From the NCBI RefSeq assembly GCF_000241325.1, contig NZ_BAEI01000006.1:1-64000 (forward strand): 64,000 bases of DNA, read 5' to 3'. The DNA is from Gordonia polyisoprenivorans NBRC 16320 = JCM 10675. Its GTDB lineage: Bacteria > Actinomycetota > Actinomycetes > Mycobacteriales > Mycobacteriaceae. Numbering within the stretch: position 1 is the first letter of the stretch; each line of letters begins with the position of its first letter. The position numbers and the translations under genes are program-made. This document shows, piece by piece, positions 1 through 8,198 of the stretch. The notes beneath the pieces were generated by a model. It ran no database searches. It worked only from the letters and a program-made list of their open reading frames with translations, and was not told the origin of the DNA.

Positions 1-56
1 GGGTTAGCCGTGGTTTACTGTCTCAGCTTCTCTTCAGGAACCAGGAGTTGGACACC

Positions 57-1625
57 ATGGCCGATGTGCTGACCCGCCGCGAAACCGCGCGCCCAGAACG
101 TATTTCCCCGCCGAGCCCGCGGCCACCACGCCACCGGCGCTTCGGGGTTGCGGTGGTTGCGCTGCTGTCGGTGCTGGCCATCGGACTCGGCGTGAGCATG
201 GGGGAGGGGCAGGCGCGGGCGGCATCGCTGCCTACGTCGATTCCGAGTCCGACAGGAGCCATCGGTGACGTCATAGCTGCGCTCGCGAACAACGGTGTCA
301 CACAGGTGCTCGCGAAGCAGTGGCGCTTCGACCTCTGCTCCTCGGAGTCCGACGGCGGCCCGATCAACGGTGGCGCTGACTGTAGTGGTTCCACTGGCAC
401 CGGCGTGGCGGTTGTGTTGCCGACGTCGATTGATCTTGTGCCGGACGCCGTCTACACGCCTGCGCAGCAGGTATTCAACGCTGTGTCCGGTCTCGCTATC
501 AACGGCAAGATCCTCGGCGTCACCGTTCCGGTCCCCGATGCTGCCCTTCCCGAGGGCTCCGCGAAGGTCATCGGTGATGGCTTCCAGTTCGCCCTTGCGT
601 CGGGTGGTGGCAAGGCCACGGCCATCTCGTATCTCCCGCTGAGCCTCGCGACAGCGGGTGCGAGCGACGGCCGGACGGCATATGCATTCGCGATCATCGG
701 TATGGCCAATGCGTGGACCACGAGTACCATCCCGATCGAGATCTTCACAATCCCGACGGGTACCTCGATCCCGCCGATCAAGAACGTCAGCTGCTATGGC
801 GTACTGACTGCGGCATATGCCGAGAATGTTGGTGCGTGTGCCAACGTCCTGGGTACCTTCGACTTCAAACTCGATCAGCTGCAGAGTATTCCGCAGGTGC
901 AGTTCGCATTGACCGATCCCACCGCAGTCGTGTTCAATCCCGCGCAGGTGTTGACCACCGCACTCGGAAAATTCGTCGCAGGCCAGGGATTCACCCTCAG
1001 CAAGGACTTCACCCGCCTGTCCCTCGGCGGCAATTCGCTGCTGGCGCTCACGAGTGATTACGGGCTGTCGGCGCCGATCACCGTGAACTGGCTGGGCTCG
1101 ACGATCACGATCTACCCGACCGCGACCATCAACGGCGCAACCCGCCCGAACATGCTTGCGTTGCCGCAGATCGTGACCGGTGATCTCGACACCTCCCAGA
1201 TCATCCCGGTCATCACGATCCCGCAGATCACCTTCCCGTTCGGGCTGGCGCCGCTCGGACCGTATGTGAGCAGCACGCCTGCGCTGACGACGACGTCGGC
1301 CCGGACGTTGGCCGCGACGAAGACCACCACCTCACGGGCCGCGCGGAGCGCCGCCACCGACGCCGAGACCGGCGCCACCTCCTCGAGCTCGAGCACCACG
1401 ACGTCGAGCACCACACCGAGCACGGCGACGTCGAGCAGCACGACGAGCACCACCGTGAGTTCGTCGTCGAGCACCAGCCGGTCGTCACAGTCGAGCACCT
1501 CGTCGGGGACGCGAACCAGCGCGCCGTCGGCGGCCCCGACCTCATCGGCGGGCACGGACACCGGTACCGACTCCGGCGGCACCCAGAGCTCCGGTGGCGT
1601 CCCGGCGGCCAGCCCGGCCGGCTGA
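57..1625 (+). CDS. Predicted exported cell-envelope protein with Ser/Thr-rich C-terminal tail, function unknown
   Basis: The 522-residue protein has a basic N-terminus with many Arg and Pro residues. One hydrophobic stretch follows at about residues 31-50 (VAVVALLSVLAIGLGVSMG) and ends in QARAAS, which looks like a signal peptide or signal anchor. A globular part of roughly 360 residues is rich in Val/Ile/Thr/Ala and has few Cys residues. Residues from about 420 onward are almost only Ser, Thr, Gly and Ala, a typical low-complexity wall-spanning linker. I do not recognise a catalytic motif or named family. The ATG at 57 is preferred over the TTG at 48 because AGGAG at 43-47 sits about nine bases upstream of it. 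A role at the mycolate cell envelope is inference from the signal and tail only. Confidence 0.72.
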   Translation: MADVLTRRETARPERISPPSPRPPRHRRFGVAVVALLSVLAIGLGVSMGEGQARAASLPTSIPSPTGAIGDVIAALANNGVTQVLAKQWRFDLCSSESDGGPINGGADCSGSTGTGVAVVLPTSIDLVPDAVYTPAQQVFNAVSGLAINGKILGVTVPVPDAALPEGSAKVIGDGFQFALASGGGKATAISYLPLSLATAGASDGRTAYAFAIIGMANAWTTSTIPIEIFTIPTGTSIPPIKNVSCYGVLTAAYAENVGACANVLGTFDFKLDQLQSIPQVQFALTDPTAVVFNPAQVLTTALGKFVAGQGFTLSKDFTRLSLGGNSLLALTSDYGLSAPITVNWLGSTITIYPTATINGATRPNMLALPQIVTGDLDTSQIIPVITIPQITFPFGLAPLGPYVSSTPALTTTSARTLAATKTTTSRAARSAATDAETGATSSSSSTTTSSTTPSTATSSSTTSTTVSSSSSTSRSSQSSTSSGTRTSAPSAAPTSSAGTDTGTDSGGTQSSGGVPAASPAG

Positions 1626-1730
1626 CGGTTTTCCACGTCGGTGCGAGCACCACCGCGCACTTCGCCGGTGCACCACACCCGGTTCGTTACAGTGGATGGG
1701 GCAACTCGCCGACAAGGAGACTCCGACGTG

Positions 1731-1925
1731 ATGGCCATTGATCCGAACAAGAGCAAAGCCGTCGGTCAGGTGGTGCGGCAGCATCCGGTGATGAGCCTGG
1801 TCGCCGTGTCTCCCGCCATCGCGATCTTCGTGTTGCTGTGGGTATTTGGCGTCGAATGGCTGGCCATCGTCTTCGCCGTCGCCGCGATCGGCGGTGGCTA
1901 CTACCTGCTGACCCGGCAGAAGTAG
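1731..1925 (+). CDS. Small integral membrane protein, unknown function
   Basis: This 64-residue protein has a short basic N-terminus (MAIDPNKSKAVGQ). Two closely spaced hydrophobic helices follow at about residues 20-36 and 39-56, and the C-terminus is RQK. This is a hairpin membrane topology. AAGGAGA at 1713-1719 is the ribosome binding site. A GTG at 1728 directly before the ATG is an equally possible start. It is separated by about 105 bases from the envelope-protein gene upstream and by 56 bases from the S4 gene downstream, so it may share their transcript. No family is recognised. Confidence 0.6.
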   Translation: MAIDPNKSKAVGQVVRQHPVMSLVAVSPAIAIFVLLWVFGVEWLAIVFAVAAIGGGYYLLTRQK

Positions 1926-1981
1926 GCGCGGTCGATGTCACTGGGGGAGATCGTGCGCCGTCCCCGACGGGAGCTCTGATC

Positions 1982-2887
1982 GTGGCGTCCACCCGCGTCG
2001 ACAGCTGGATCTGGGCAGTACGCCTCACCAAGACCCGATCGGCAGCCGGTGCCGCCTGCCGCGGCGGTCATGTGCGCGTCAACGATGTCACCGCCAAACC
2101 CGCCCAGCAGGTCACCGTCGGCGACCGCGTGCAGGTGCGCCTGGCCGGGCGTGAACGCATCGTCGAGGTCACCAAGCTGATCAGCAAGCGGGTGTCGGCG
2201 CCGGCGGCGGCCGAGTGCTACATCGACCACAGCCCGCCACCGCCGCCGCGCGAGATCCTGGCCAGCCAACCGCGACGGGATCGCGGAGCGGGTCGTCCCA
2301 CCAAACGAGAGCGGCGTGATCTCGACAAATTCCGCGGTGGCGCAGGCTTTCTCGGGCTGACCGCGGTACTCGCGGTGCTCCTCGTCCTCCTGGGTGCGTG
2401 TTCGTCGGACTCCGACGACTCCTCCGCGCCGACCCGCAACACCCCGCAGGCCCCGGGGCCGGCCGGCGGTGGACCGTACTTCGGGGAGTGTGGGGGCGTC
2501 ACCACCGACGAGGTCGGCAAGATCACCAACTTCGGCGGCCTGTCCCTCGTCGTCGACAATCCGTCTGTGTGCGAATGGAGTTCGGGCCCCAGTCGCACCG
2601 GCGCGGTGGCCTCGTTCAACTGGTACCGGGGCTCGCCCATCGGCCGTGAGCGGGCCACCGAGCAACTCTCCCGGGAATCGACCAAGGACATCGACATCAA
2701 CGGGCACAAGGGTTTCATCGCCTCCGACCCGGGCATCTGTGAGATCGGAATCCAGTTCGGCGCGGACTTCTTCGAATGGTCGGTCAGTTCCGGAACCGGC
2801 GTCGCCGGCACCACCCCGACCGACCCCGACGCGATCTGCACCGCCGCACGTCAACTGTCGACGATGTCGATCGAGCGTGCGAAATGA
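1982..2887 (+). CDS. S4-domain RNA-binding protein in one uninterrupted frame with a DUF3558 lipoprotein
   Basis: Residues 1-65 form an S4 RNA-binding domain of the Hsp15/RqcP type: STRVDSWIWAVRLTKTRSAA, then the GGHVRVND loop and VGDRVQV. Such proteins bind rRNA or stalled 50S particles. A basic tail to about residue 115 (GRPTKRERRDLDKF) is the usual end of that family. The same frame then continues without a stop into a hydrophobic segment and a lipobox (LLGAC, about residues 130-140), followed by a DUF3558-like lipoprotein with the CxW pattern. GTG 1982 is chosen because GGGAG lies about nine bases upstream. Between the S4 tail and the hydrophobic stretch there is no in-frame ATG, GTG or TTG, except a GTG at 2375 inside the hydrophobic segment. 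Either this is a true fusion, a lost stop codon, or a frameshift or assembly error joining two genes. Confidence 0.6.
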   Translation: MASTRVDSWIWAVRLTKTRSAAGAACRGGHVRVNDVTAKPAQQVTVGDRVQVRLAGRERIVEVTKLISKRVSAPAAAECYIDHSPPPPPREILASQPRRDRGAGRPTKRERRDLDKFRGGAGFLGLTAVLAVLLVLLGACSSDSDDSSAPTRNTPQAPGPAGGGPYFGECGGVTTDEVGKITNFGGLSLVVDNPSVCEWSSGPSRTGAVASFNWYRGSPIGRERATEQLSRESTKDIDINGHKGFIASDPGICEIGIQFGADFFEWSVSSGTGVAGTTPTDPDAICTAARQLSTMSIERAK

Positions 2888-3456
2888 GGCGCCGCAACCG
2901 ACTTCGCGCCGTGCTGGTCTTGCTGATCGTGACGGTGGTGGCCGTCGTCGCCGCCGGATGCTCCCGATCGGTGGACGGAACGCCGTTGTCGGTGCAGCAG
3001 GCCAACTCCCAGGGCGGAGACCAGTCCGGCAATGTCGACACCGATCAATACGATCAGCTCACCCTCGAATGCCAGATCCTGCGCACCGACCAAATCGCCA
3101 AGGCGGTCGGCGGTACGGGCGCCGAGGCCATCTTCTTCGGGGCGAACTGCCGGTGGTACGTCGACGGCCCGGTGGCGGCGTATGTGACCTTCAACTGGTT
3201 CGAATGGGGCACCGTCAACGTCGAGAAGGACACCGCGAAGAAGCTCGGCTACACCACCAACAACGTCAAGGTCGCCAGTCAGGCCGCCTTCACCTCGACC
3301 GATCCGCGCCGCCCCGCGGTCTGCGGGGTGACCACGCGGGCGCCGAGTCGGGGAATCTACTCGTTCTGGGTCGAGCCGGTGGGCGGCTCGGCCGCTGCGG
3401 ACCCGTGCGCCGCGCCGACGAAACTGATGGAACTGGTGCTCAGCGGCGGTCAGTGA
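2884..3456 (+). CDS. DUF3558-family lipoprotein
   Basis: The 190-residue protein has an n-region MRRRNRLR, a hydrophobic core, and a lipobox ending AAGC at about residue 28, so it should be lipid-anchored on the outer face of the membrane. The mature part has the DUF3558 pattern of spaced Cys residues (LECQIL, NCRWYV, PAVCGV, DPCAAP) with Trp next to the second Cys. It is a paralogue of the lipoprotein half of the gene just upstream: both share an FNW motif at the same relative place. Its ATG overlaps the upstream TGA (ATGA), so the two are translationally coupled. The family function is unknown. The gene ends 17 bases inside the convergent thioesterase gene. Confidence 0.78.
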   Translation: MRRRNRLRAVLVLLIVTVVAVVAAGCSRSVDGTPLSVQQANSQGGDQSGNVDTDQYDQLTLECQILRTDQIAKAVGGTGAEAIFFGANCRWYVDGPVAAYVTFNWFEWGTVNVEKDTAKKLGYTTNNVKVASQAAFTSTDPRRPAVCGVTTRAPSRGIYSFWVEPVGGSAAADPCAAPTKLMELVLSGGQ

Positions 3457-4318
3457 ACGCTGCGCGCGTCACCGACACCGTTGCTGCGACCCGTAATTCG
3501 TCCGGGCTGTCGTCGTCTGCGGGCACCATCATCCACACCAGTAGCTGGTTGGGTTCGCGTATGCGGCGCAGTGTGATCGGCGTGCCCGGCACGATCGGGC
3601 GCAGATATTCGATGACCACCCGGTGCGGACCGTCGATGAGATCGGGGTGCTCGCCGAGCTCGTCCTCGATCGCCTCGAGGTAGGCGGCGTTGTTGAGGTG
3701 CTTGAACGGATCGAAATCCGTGCTGCGCAACACATGTGGACGGTCGGGCACATCGAGCATCTCCGCGGCGGGCGCGGTCTCGGGATTCATCGACTTCCAC
3801 CGCAGGCGGTGTTCGTCGGTCATCGACGAGAGCATCTCGAAGGCATTGTCCGACAGTCGTGACGGCATCCCGAGATCGTTGACGTTGATCCAGAACGCCT
3901 CGGTCTCGATGAGACCGGCCGGGCGGGGATCGGGATTGAAGCGATTCGTCTCGTGGTCGGCGGTCAGACGCACCCGCATGTTGGTCCACCGGGTGGACAG
4001 GGCACCGCACCAGCGCTGCGCGGTGATCGACGCGGGCCAGGAGAACGGGACGATGACATCGATGATGGTGCGACGCACGATCCAGAACGGATCGGTGTCG
4101 CCGAAGTCGGTGGCCTCGATGTTGTCGTTGGCGACGTCCTGTAGGTACCGCGCGACGGCGTCGAGCCGTACCCGCATCTGTTGGTCCACGTCGCCGGTGC
4201 GGACCCGATACCCGGCCTCGAAGTACCGCGCTCCGGTCTTACGATCGGGGAGTGGGGTCGTCGTGGCGGGATCGCCTGGGACCTGTCCGGATGCGTCGGG
4301 CCGGGCGGCTGTGCTCAC
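3440..4318 (-). CDS. Acyl-ACP thioesterase family protein (double hotdog)
   Basis: The 292-residue protein resembles plant Fat and bacterial acyl-ACP thioesterases, which hydrolyse acyl-ACP or acyl-CoA to free acids. The first hotdog begins near residue 30 (YFEAGYRVRTGDVDQ) and contains LDAVARYLQDVANDN. The second begins near residue 195 with the typical STDFDPFKHLNNAAYLEA, where the conserved His and Asn of the active-site region lie. The total length is normal for the family. It is divergent from the FprB-like gene, and the 98-base spacer carries a KstR-type box, so steroid or lipid control of both is plausible. Its exact substrate cannot be read from sequence. Confidence 0.8.
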   Translation of the reverse strand: MSTAARPDASGQVPGDPATTTPLPDRKTGARYFEAGYRVRTGDVDQQMRVRLDAVARYLQDVANDNIEATDFGDTDPFWIVRRTIIDVIVPFSWPASITAQRWCGALSTRWTNMRVRLTADHETNRFNPDPRPAGLIETEAFWINVNDLGMPSRLSDNAFEMLSSMTDEHRLRWKSMNPETAPAAEMLDVPDRPHVLRSTDFDPFKHLNNAAYLEAIEDELGEHPDLIDGPHRVVIEYLRPIVPGTPITLRRIREPNQLLVWMMVPADDDSPDELRVAATVSVTRAAFTDRR

Positions 4319-4376
4319 TCGAAGTCCTCGTGTCTCGTCCGCTGTGTCAGAGTTAAGATACAGTGAACCGCTAAAC

Positions 4377-4390
4377 TAGAACACGTTCTA
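4377..4390. promoter_or_regulatory. KstR-type operator box
   Basis: TAGAACACGTTCTA fits the published KstR consensus TNNAACNNGTTNNA at every fixed position. It lies 27 bases before the ATG of the FprB-like gene and 58 bases from the start of the divergent thioesterase gene. KstR is a TetR-type repressor of cholesterol catabolism in mycobacteria and rhodococci; binding here is inferred. Confidence 0.72.
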
Positions 4391-4416
4391 GATGGAGAGA
4401 AGCAGGGAAACCCCAG

Positions 4417-6111
4417 ATGGCGCATGTGATCACTCGACCGTGTTGCAACGACGCTTCGTGCGTGGCCGTGTGTCCGGTGAACTGCATCCACCCGACGCCG
4501 GACGAGCCCGAGTTCTTCACCGCCGAGATGCTGTTCATCGATCCGGAGACCTGCATCGACTGCGGCGCCTGCATTGACGAGTGCCCCGTCGAGGCCATCA
4601 TTCCCGACGATCAGCTCGAGGAGAAGGACGAGCCCTACCTGCAGATCAACGCCGACTACTACAACGACCACGACGTCGAGGGCGGTCTCGTGCCGCCGAA
4701 GAAGGCGCCGCAACTCCCGGACGGACCGCTGCACGTCGCGATCGTCGGCGCCGGGCCCGCCGCGTTCTACGCCGCCGAGGACCTCGTCCGTCGACCCCAG
4801 ATCGCGGTCGACATGTTCGACCGGCTGCCCACGCCCTACGGCCTGGTGCGCGCGGGGGTGGCCCCCGACCACGCCGCCACCAAGGGCGTCGAATCGGGCT
4901 TCGCCTCGACCGCGGCCAAGAAGAACTTCACCTATCACCTCGACGTCGAGGTCGGCAAACACATCAGCCACGACGAACTCGCCCAGCGCTACCACGCGGT
5001 CATCTACGCCGTCGGTGCACCGACCGATCGGCGTCTGGGCATCGACGGCGAGGACCTGCCGAACTCCTTGCCCGCCACCGAGTTCGTCGCCTGGTACAAC
5101 GGTCACCCCGACTACGCGGATCTGTCCGTGGACCTCTCGGCGCAGCGCGCGGTGGTCGTCGGCAACGGCAACGTGGCGCTCGACGTCGCGCGCATCCTCG
5201 TCACCGACCCCGACGACCTGGCCCGCACCGACATCGCCGACCACGCGCTCGCGGCCCTACGGGACTCGCAGATCACCGAGGTGGTGTTGCTCGGACGGCG
5301 TGGCGTCGCCCAGGCCGCCTACACCAACAGCGAATTCCTCGCGCTCGGCGACGTCGACGGGGTCGACGTCATCGTCGATCCCGAGGAGCTGGTCCTCGAC
5401 TCGGCCACGCAGGAGGCGCTCGACGACGGGACGCTCGATTCGACGATCGCCACCAAGATCCGGCTGGCCCGCGAGTTCTCCGAGCGTCCGACAACCGCGG
5501 GCAACCGTCGCATCGTCTTCCGGTTCATGGCGTCACCGCTGTCGATCAACGGTTCCGGTGACGAGGCAACCGGCGGCGTGCAGTCGGTGACCTGCGTGCG
5601 CAACGTGTACGCCGACGCCACCGGTGCCAGCGTGGCCATCACCCCCACCGAGGACCACTTCGACATCGACGCCGGACTGGTGCTGCGGGCGATCGGGTAC
5701 CGCGGCGTACCGATCACCGACCTGCCCTTCGACGAGGGCCACGGCGTCGTCCCCAACACCGCGGGCCGGGTGACCGCGGGCGTCGACGGCGAGGTGATCC
5801 CCGGCCTCTACGTCGCCGGGTGGATCAAGCGCGGGGCGACGGGAGGGATCGGCCGCAACCGCCTGTGCGGTCAGGAGACGGCCGAGTCGGTCATCGCCGA
5901 CTTCGTTGCCGGCACCCTGCCCGAGCCGACGGCGTCGCGGGACGACGTCGCCGACCTGGTCGCCGACCGCGGAGCGCATCGCATCGACCTGGCCGGGTGG
6001 AAACGCATCGACCTGGCCGAACGCGGTGCCGGCAAGACCGCGGGCCGCCGACGTGTGAAGCTTGTCGATATCCGTGAATTGGAAAAAGCCGCCGAGGCCG
6101 AACCGGCCTGA
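4417..6111 (+). CDS. fprB: FprB-like ferredoxin fused to ferredoxin--NADP+ reductase
   Basis: This 564-residue protein carries an N-terminal two-cluster ferredoxin domain with Cys at 9, 10, 15, 19, 23, 46, 49, 52 and 56 (CIDCGACIDECP). An adrenodoxin-reductase-like flavoprotein follows. The FAD-binding motif IVGAGPAAFYAAE is at about 109-121, a nucleotide motif VVVGNGNVALDVA at about 247-260, and the reductase signature GWIKRGATGGIGRNR at about 467-481. The family moves electrons from NADPH to ferredoxins that feed P450s and other oxygenases. M. tuberculosis FprB (Rv0886) has the same architecture and similar length. A KstR-type box directly upstream suggests co-expression with steroid catabolism. 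It is the only reductase in the window that could serve the P450/ferredoxin pair at 30-33.6 kb; that pairing is inference. Confidence 0.88.
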   Translation: MAHVITRPCCNDASCVAVCPVNCIHPTPDEPEFFTAEMLFIDPETCIDCGACIDECPVEAIIPDDQLEEKDEPYLQINADYYNDHDVEGGLVPPKKAPQLPDGPLHVAIVGAGPAAFYAAEDLVRRPQIAVDMFDRLPTPYGLVRAGVAPDHAATKGVESGFASTAAKKNFTYHLDVEVGKHISHDELAQRYHAVIYAVGAPTDRRLGIDGEDLPNSLPATEFVAWYNGHPDYADLSVDLSAQRAVVVGNGNVALDVARILVTDPDDLARTDIADHALAALRDSQITEVVLLGRRGVAQAAYTNSEFLALGDVDGVDVIVDPEELVLDSATQEALDDGTLDSTIATKIRLAREFSERPTTAGNRRIVFRFMASPLSINGSGDEATGGVQSVTCVRNVYADATGASVAITPTEDHFDIDAGLVLRAIGYRGVPITDLPFDEGHGVVPNTAGRVTAGVDGEVIPGLYVAGWIKRGATGGIGRNRLCGQETAESVIADFVAGTLPEPTASRDDVADLVADRGAHRIDLAGWKRIDLAERGAGKTAGRRRVKLVDIRELEKAAEAEPA

Positions 6112-6183
6112 GGTCCTGGTGCCCGCCGACCGGTGGGTGCCTCGCCGGCAATCGGGTCACACGAGAAGAACGGGGTACACGAC

Positions 6184-7491
6184 GTGCGCGTCGCACTGCT
6201 CTCCTACCGGAGCAAACCGCATTGCGGGGGACAAGGGGTTTACGTCCGGCATCTGAGCCGCGAACTCGCGTTACTCGGACATGAGGTCGAGATCTTCTCC
6301 GGCCAGCCGTATCCCGACCTCGACCAGGCCGCGCTCGACGCCGGTGTGCGTCTGACCGAGGTGCCCAGCCTCGGCCTGTACGACGAACCCGACCCGTTTC
6401 GCACGCCGCGGCCCGGGGAGTACCGGGACTGGATCGACGCACTCGAGGTGGGGGCGATGTGGACGGCCAGTTTCGGTGAGCCACTGACCTTCAGCCTCCG
6501 GGTGGCCCGGCTGCTCGCCGACCGCCGCGACGACTTCGACATCGTGCACGACAACCAGTGCCTCGGCTACGGCCTGCTGCAGATCCAGAAGGCCGGATTC
6601 CCGCTGATCGCCACGATCCATCACCCCATCACCCGCGACCGCACGCTCGCGGTCAAGGCCGCCAAGGGGTGGCGCAAGATCACCGCGTGGCGCTGGCATT
6701 CCTTCCTGCGCATGCAGGGGCGGGTGTCGCGGCGCATCCCGGAGCTGTTGACCGTCTCGCGCAGCAGCGAGGTCGACATCCGCAAGGCCTTCGACATCCC
6801 GTCGGGTCGCATCACCACCATCCCGCTCGGCGTCGACACCGATGTCTTCCGGCCGGCCGGGCAGCGAATCCCGGGCCGCGTGGTGTCCATCGCGAGCGCC
6901 GACGCCCCGCTCAAGGGAGTGTCGTATCTGCTCGAGGCCATCGCCAAACTCGCCGCCGAACGTGACGTGACGCTGACGCTGGTGTCGAAACTCGACCCCG
7001 AGGGGCCATCGGCGAAGCTCATCGAGGACCTCGCGATCGGCGACCGGGTCGAGGTCGTCTCCGGGCTGACCGACGAGGAGATGGCGCAGTTGCTCGCCTC
7101 GGCCGAGGTCGCTTGTGTGCCCTCGCTCTACGAGGGCTTCTCGCTGCCCGCGGTCGAGGCCATGAGCTGCGGCACCCCGCTGGTGGCCACCCGTGCCGGC
7201 GCCATCCCGGAGGTCGTCGGCACCGACGGCAGCGCGGCCCGCCTGGTGCCGCCCCGGGATTCGGGCAAGCTGGCCCAGGAGATCGGGCGGCTGCTCGACG
7301 ACGCCGACCTCCGCGCCGCGATGGGCGCCGCGGGGCGCGCCCGCGTCGAGGAACGCTACAGCTGGGCGGCGGTGGCCGCGAAGACCGCAGAGCACTATCA
7401 GACGGTGCTTGACAGAACGGGGCTCGAGAGATCAGGGCTCGACAGAACAGGGCTGGACCGGGTGAACACAGAGGAGACGAGTGCGTGCTGA
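6184..7491 (+). CDS. GT4-family glycosyltransferase
   Basis: The 435-residue protein has a GT-B fold. The N-terminal acceptor domain starts MRVALLSYRSKPHCGGQGVY, with the GGxxxY loop typical of GT4 enzymes. The C-terminal donor domain carries the E-x7-E type motif YEGFSLPAVEAMSCGTPLVA near residues 315-335. GT4 enzymes transfer sugars from nucleotide or lipid donors with retention. GTG 6184 is chosen because the homologous N-terminal strand begins there; an upstream in-frame start at 6133 would add an uncharacteristic leader. The last few codons (LDRTGLERSGLDRTGLDR) are a short degenerate repeat. The gene overlaps the next one by seven bases. The acceptor is unknown; a polyprenyl or envelope glycolipid is a guess from the neighbours. 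Confidence 0.82.
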   Translation: MRVALLSYRSKPHCGGQGVYVRHLSRELALLGHEVEIFSGQPYPDLDQAALDAGVRLTEVPSLGLYDEPDPFRTPRPGEYRDWIDALEVGAMWTASFGEPLTFSLRVARLLADRRDDFDIVHDNQCLGYGLLQIQKAGFPLIATIHHPITRDRTLAVKAAKGWRKITAWRWHSFLRMQGRVSRRIPELLTVSRSSEVDIRKAFDIPSGRITTIPLGVDTDVFRPAGQRIPGRVVSIASADAPLKGVSYLLEAIAKLAAERDVTLTLVSKLDPEGPSAKLIEDLAIGDRVEVVSGLTDEEMAQLLASAEVACVPSLYEGFSLPAVEAMSCGTPLVATRAGAIPEVVGTDGSAARLVPPRDSGKLAQEIGRLLDDADLRAAMGAAGRARVEERYSWAAVAAKTAEHYQTVLDRTGLERSGLDRTGLDRVNTEETSAC

Positions 7492-8198
7492 CAGTTGATT
7501 TCGACCGGCTGGGTGTGGGTCCGCAGACCAAGGCGATCGACATCGGGGCCGGGCAGGGCAGGCATTCGTTCGAGATGTTCCGACGCGGCGCCGACGTGAT
7601 CGCCTTCGATCAGTCCGAGTCCGACATGGCCGATGTGGCCGAGATGTTCGACGCGATGATGGCCGAGGGGCACGTACCCGCCGAGGCCAAGGCCCGCGCC
7701 GAGGTCGGCGACGCGCTCCGACTTCCCTACGCCGACAACAGCTTCGACGTGGTGTTGATGTCGGAGATCCTCGAGCACATCCCGACCGACGAAGGCGCCA
7801 TCGCCGAGATGGTGCGGGTGCTGCGGCCCGGTGGCGTCGCGGCGGTGACCGTGCCGCGGTACTGGCCGGAAAAGGTGTGCTGGGCGCTGTCGGACGCGTA
7901 CCACGAGGTCGAGGGCGGTCACGTTCGCATCTACAAGGCCTCCGAACTGGCCGGCAAGCTCGAGGCCGCAGGCCTCGAGGTCACCGGCACCGACCACGCC
8001 CACGCCCTGCACGCGCCGTACTGGTGGCTCAAGTGCGCGGTCGGCGTCGAGAACAATGACAACCTGCTGGTCAAGGGCTACCACCAACTGTTGGTGTGGG
8101 ACATGATGACCAAGCCGTGGCTGACGCGGGTCGGCGAGCAGGTGTTGAACCCGGTCATCGGCAAGTCGGTCGCCCTGTATCTGCGCAAGCCGGAATGA
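7485..8198 (+). CDS. Class I SAM-dependent methyltransferase
   Basis: The 237-residue Rossmann-fold methyltransferase has motif I AIDIGAGQGRHSFEMFRRGA near residues 17-36. The acidic residue after strand 2 is in VIAFDQSES, and the motif IV region is VVLMSEILEHIPTDEGAI near 88-105. This is the Methyltransf_11 pattern. It starts inside the end of the glycosyltransferase gene with a GTG and is overlapped by the next gene (ATGA), so all three are made from one mRNA. The target is unknown. O-methylation of a sugar or of a glycolipid made by the neighbour is the natural hypothesis. Confidence 0.83.
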   Translation: MLTVDFDRLGVGPQTKAIDIGAGQGRHSFEMFRRGADVIAFDQSESDMADVAEMFDAMMAEGHVPAEAKARAEVGDALRLPYADNSFDVVLMSEILEHIPTDEGAIAEMVRVLRPGGVAAVTVPRYWPEKVCWALSDAYHEVEGGHVRIYKASELAGKLEAAGLEVTGTDHAHALHAPYWWLKCAVGVENNDNLLVKGYHQLLVWDMMTKPWLTRVGEQVLNPVIGKSVALYLRKPE

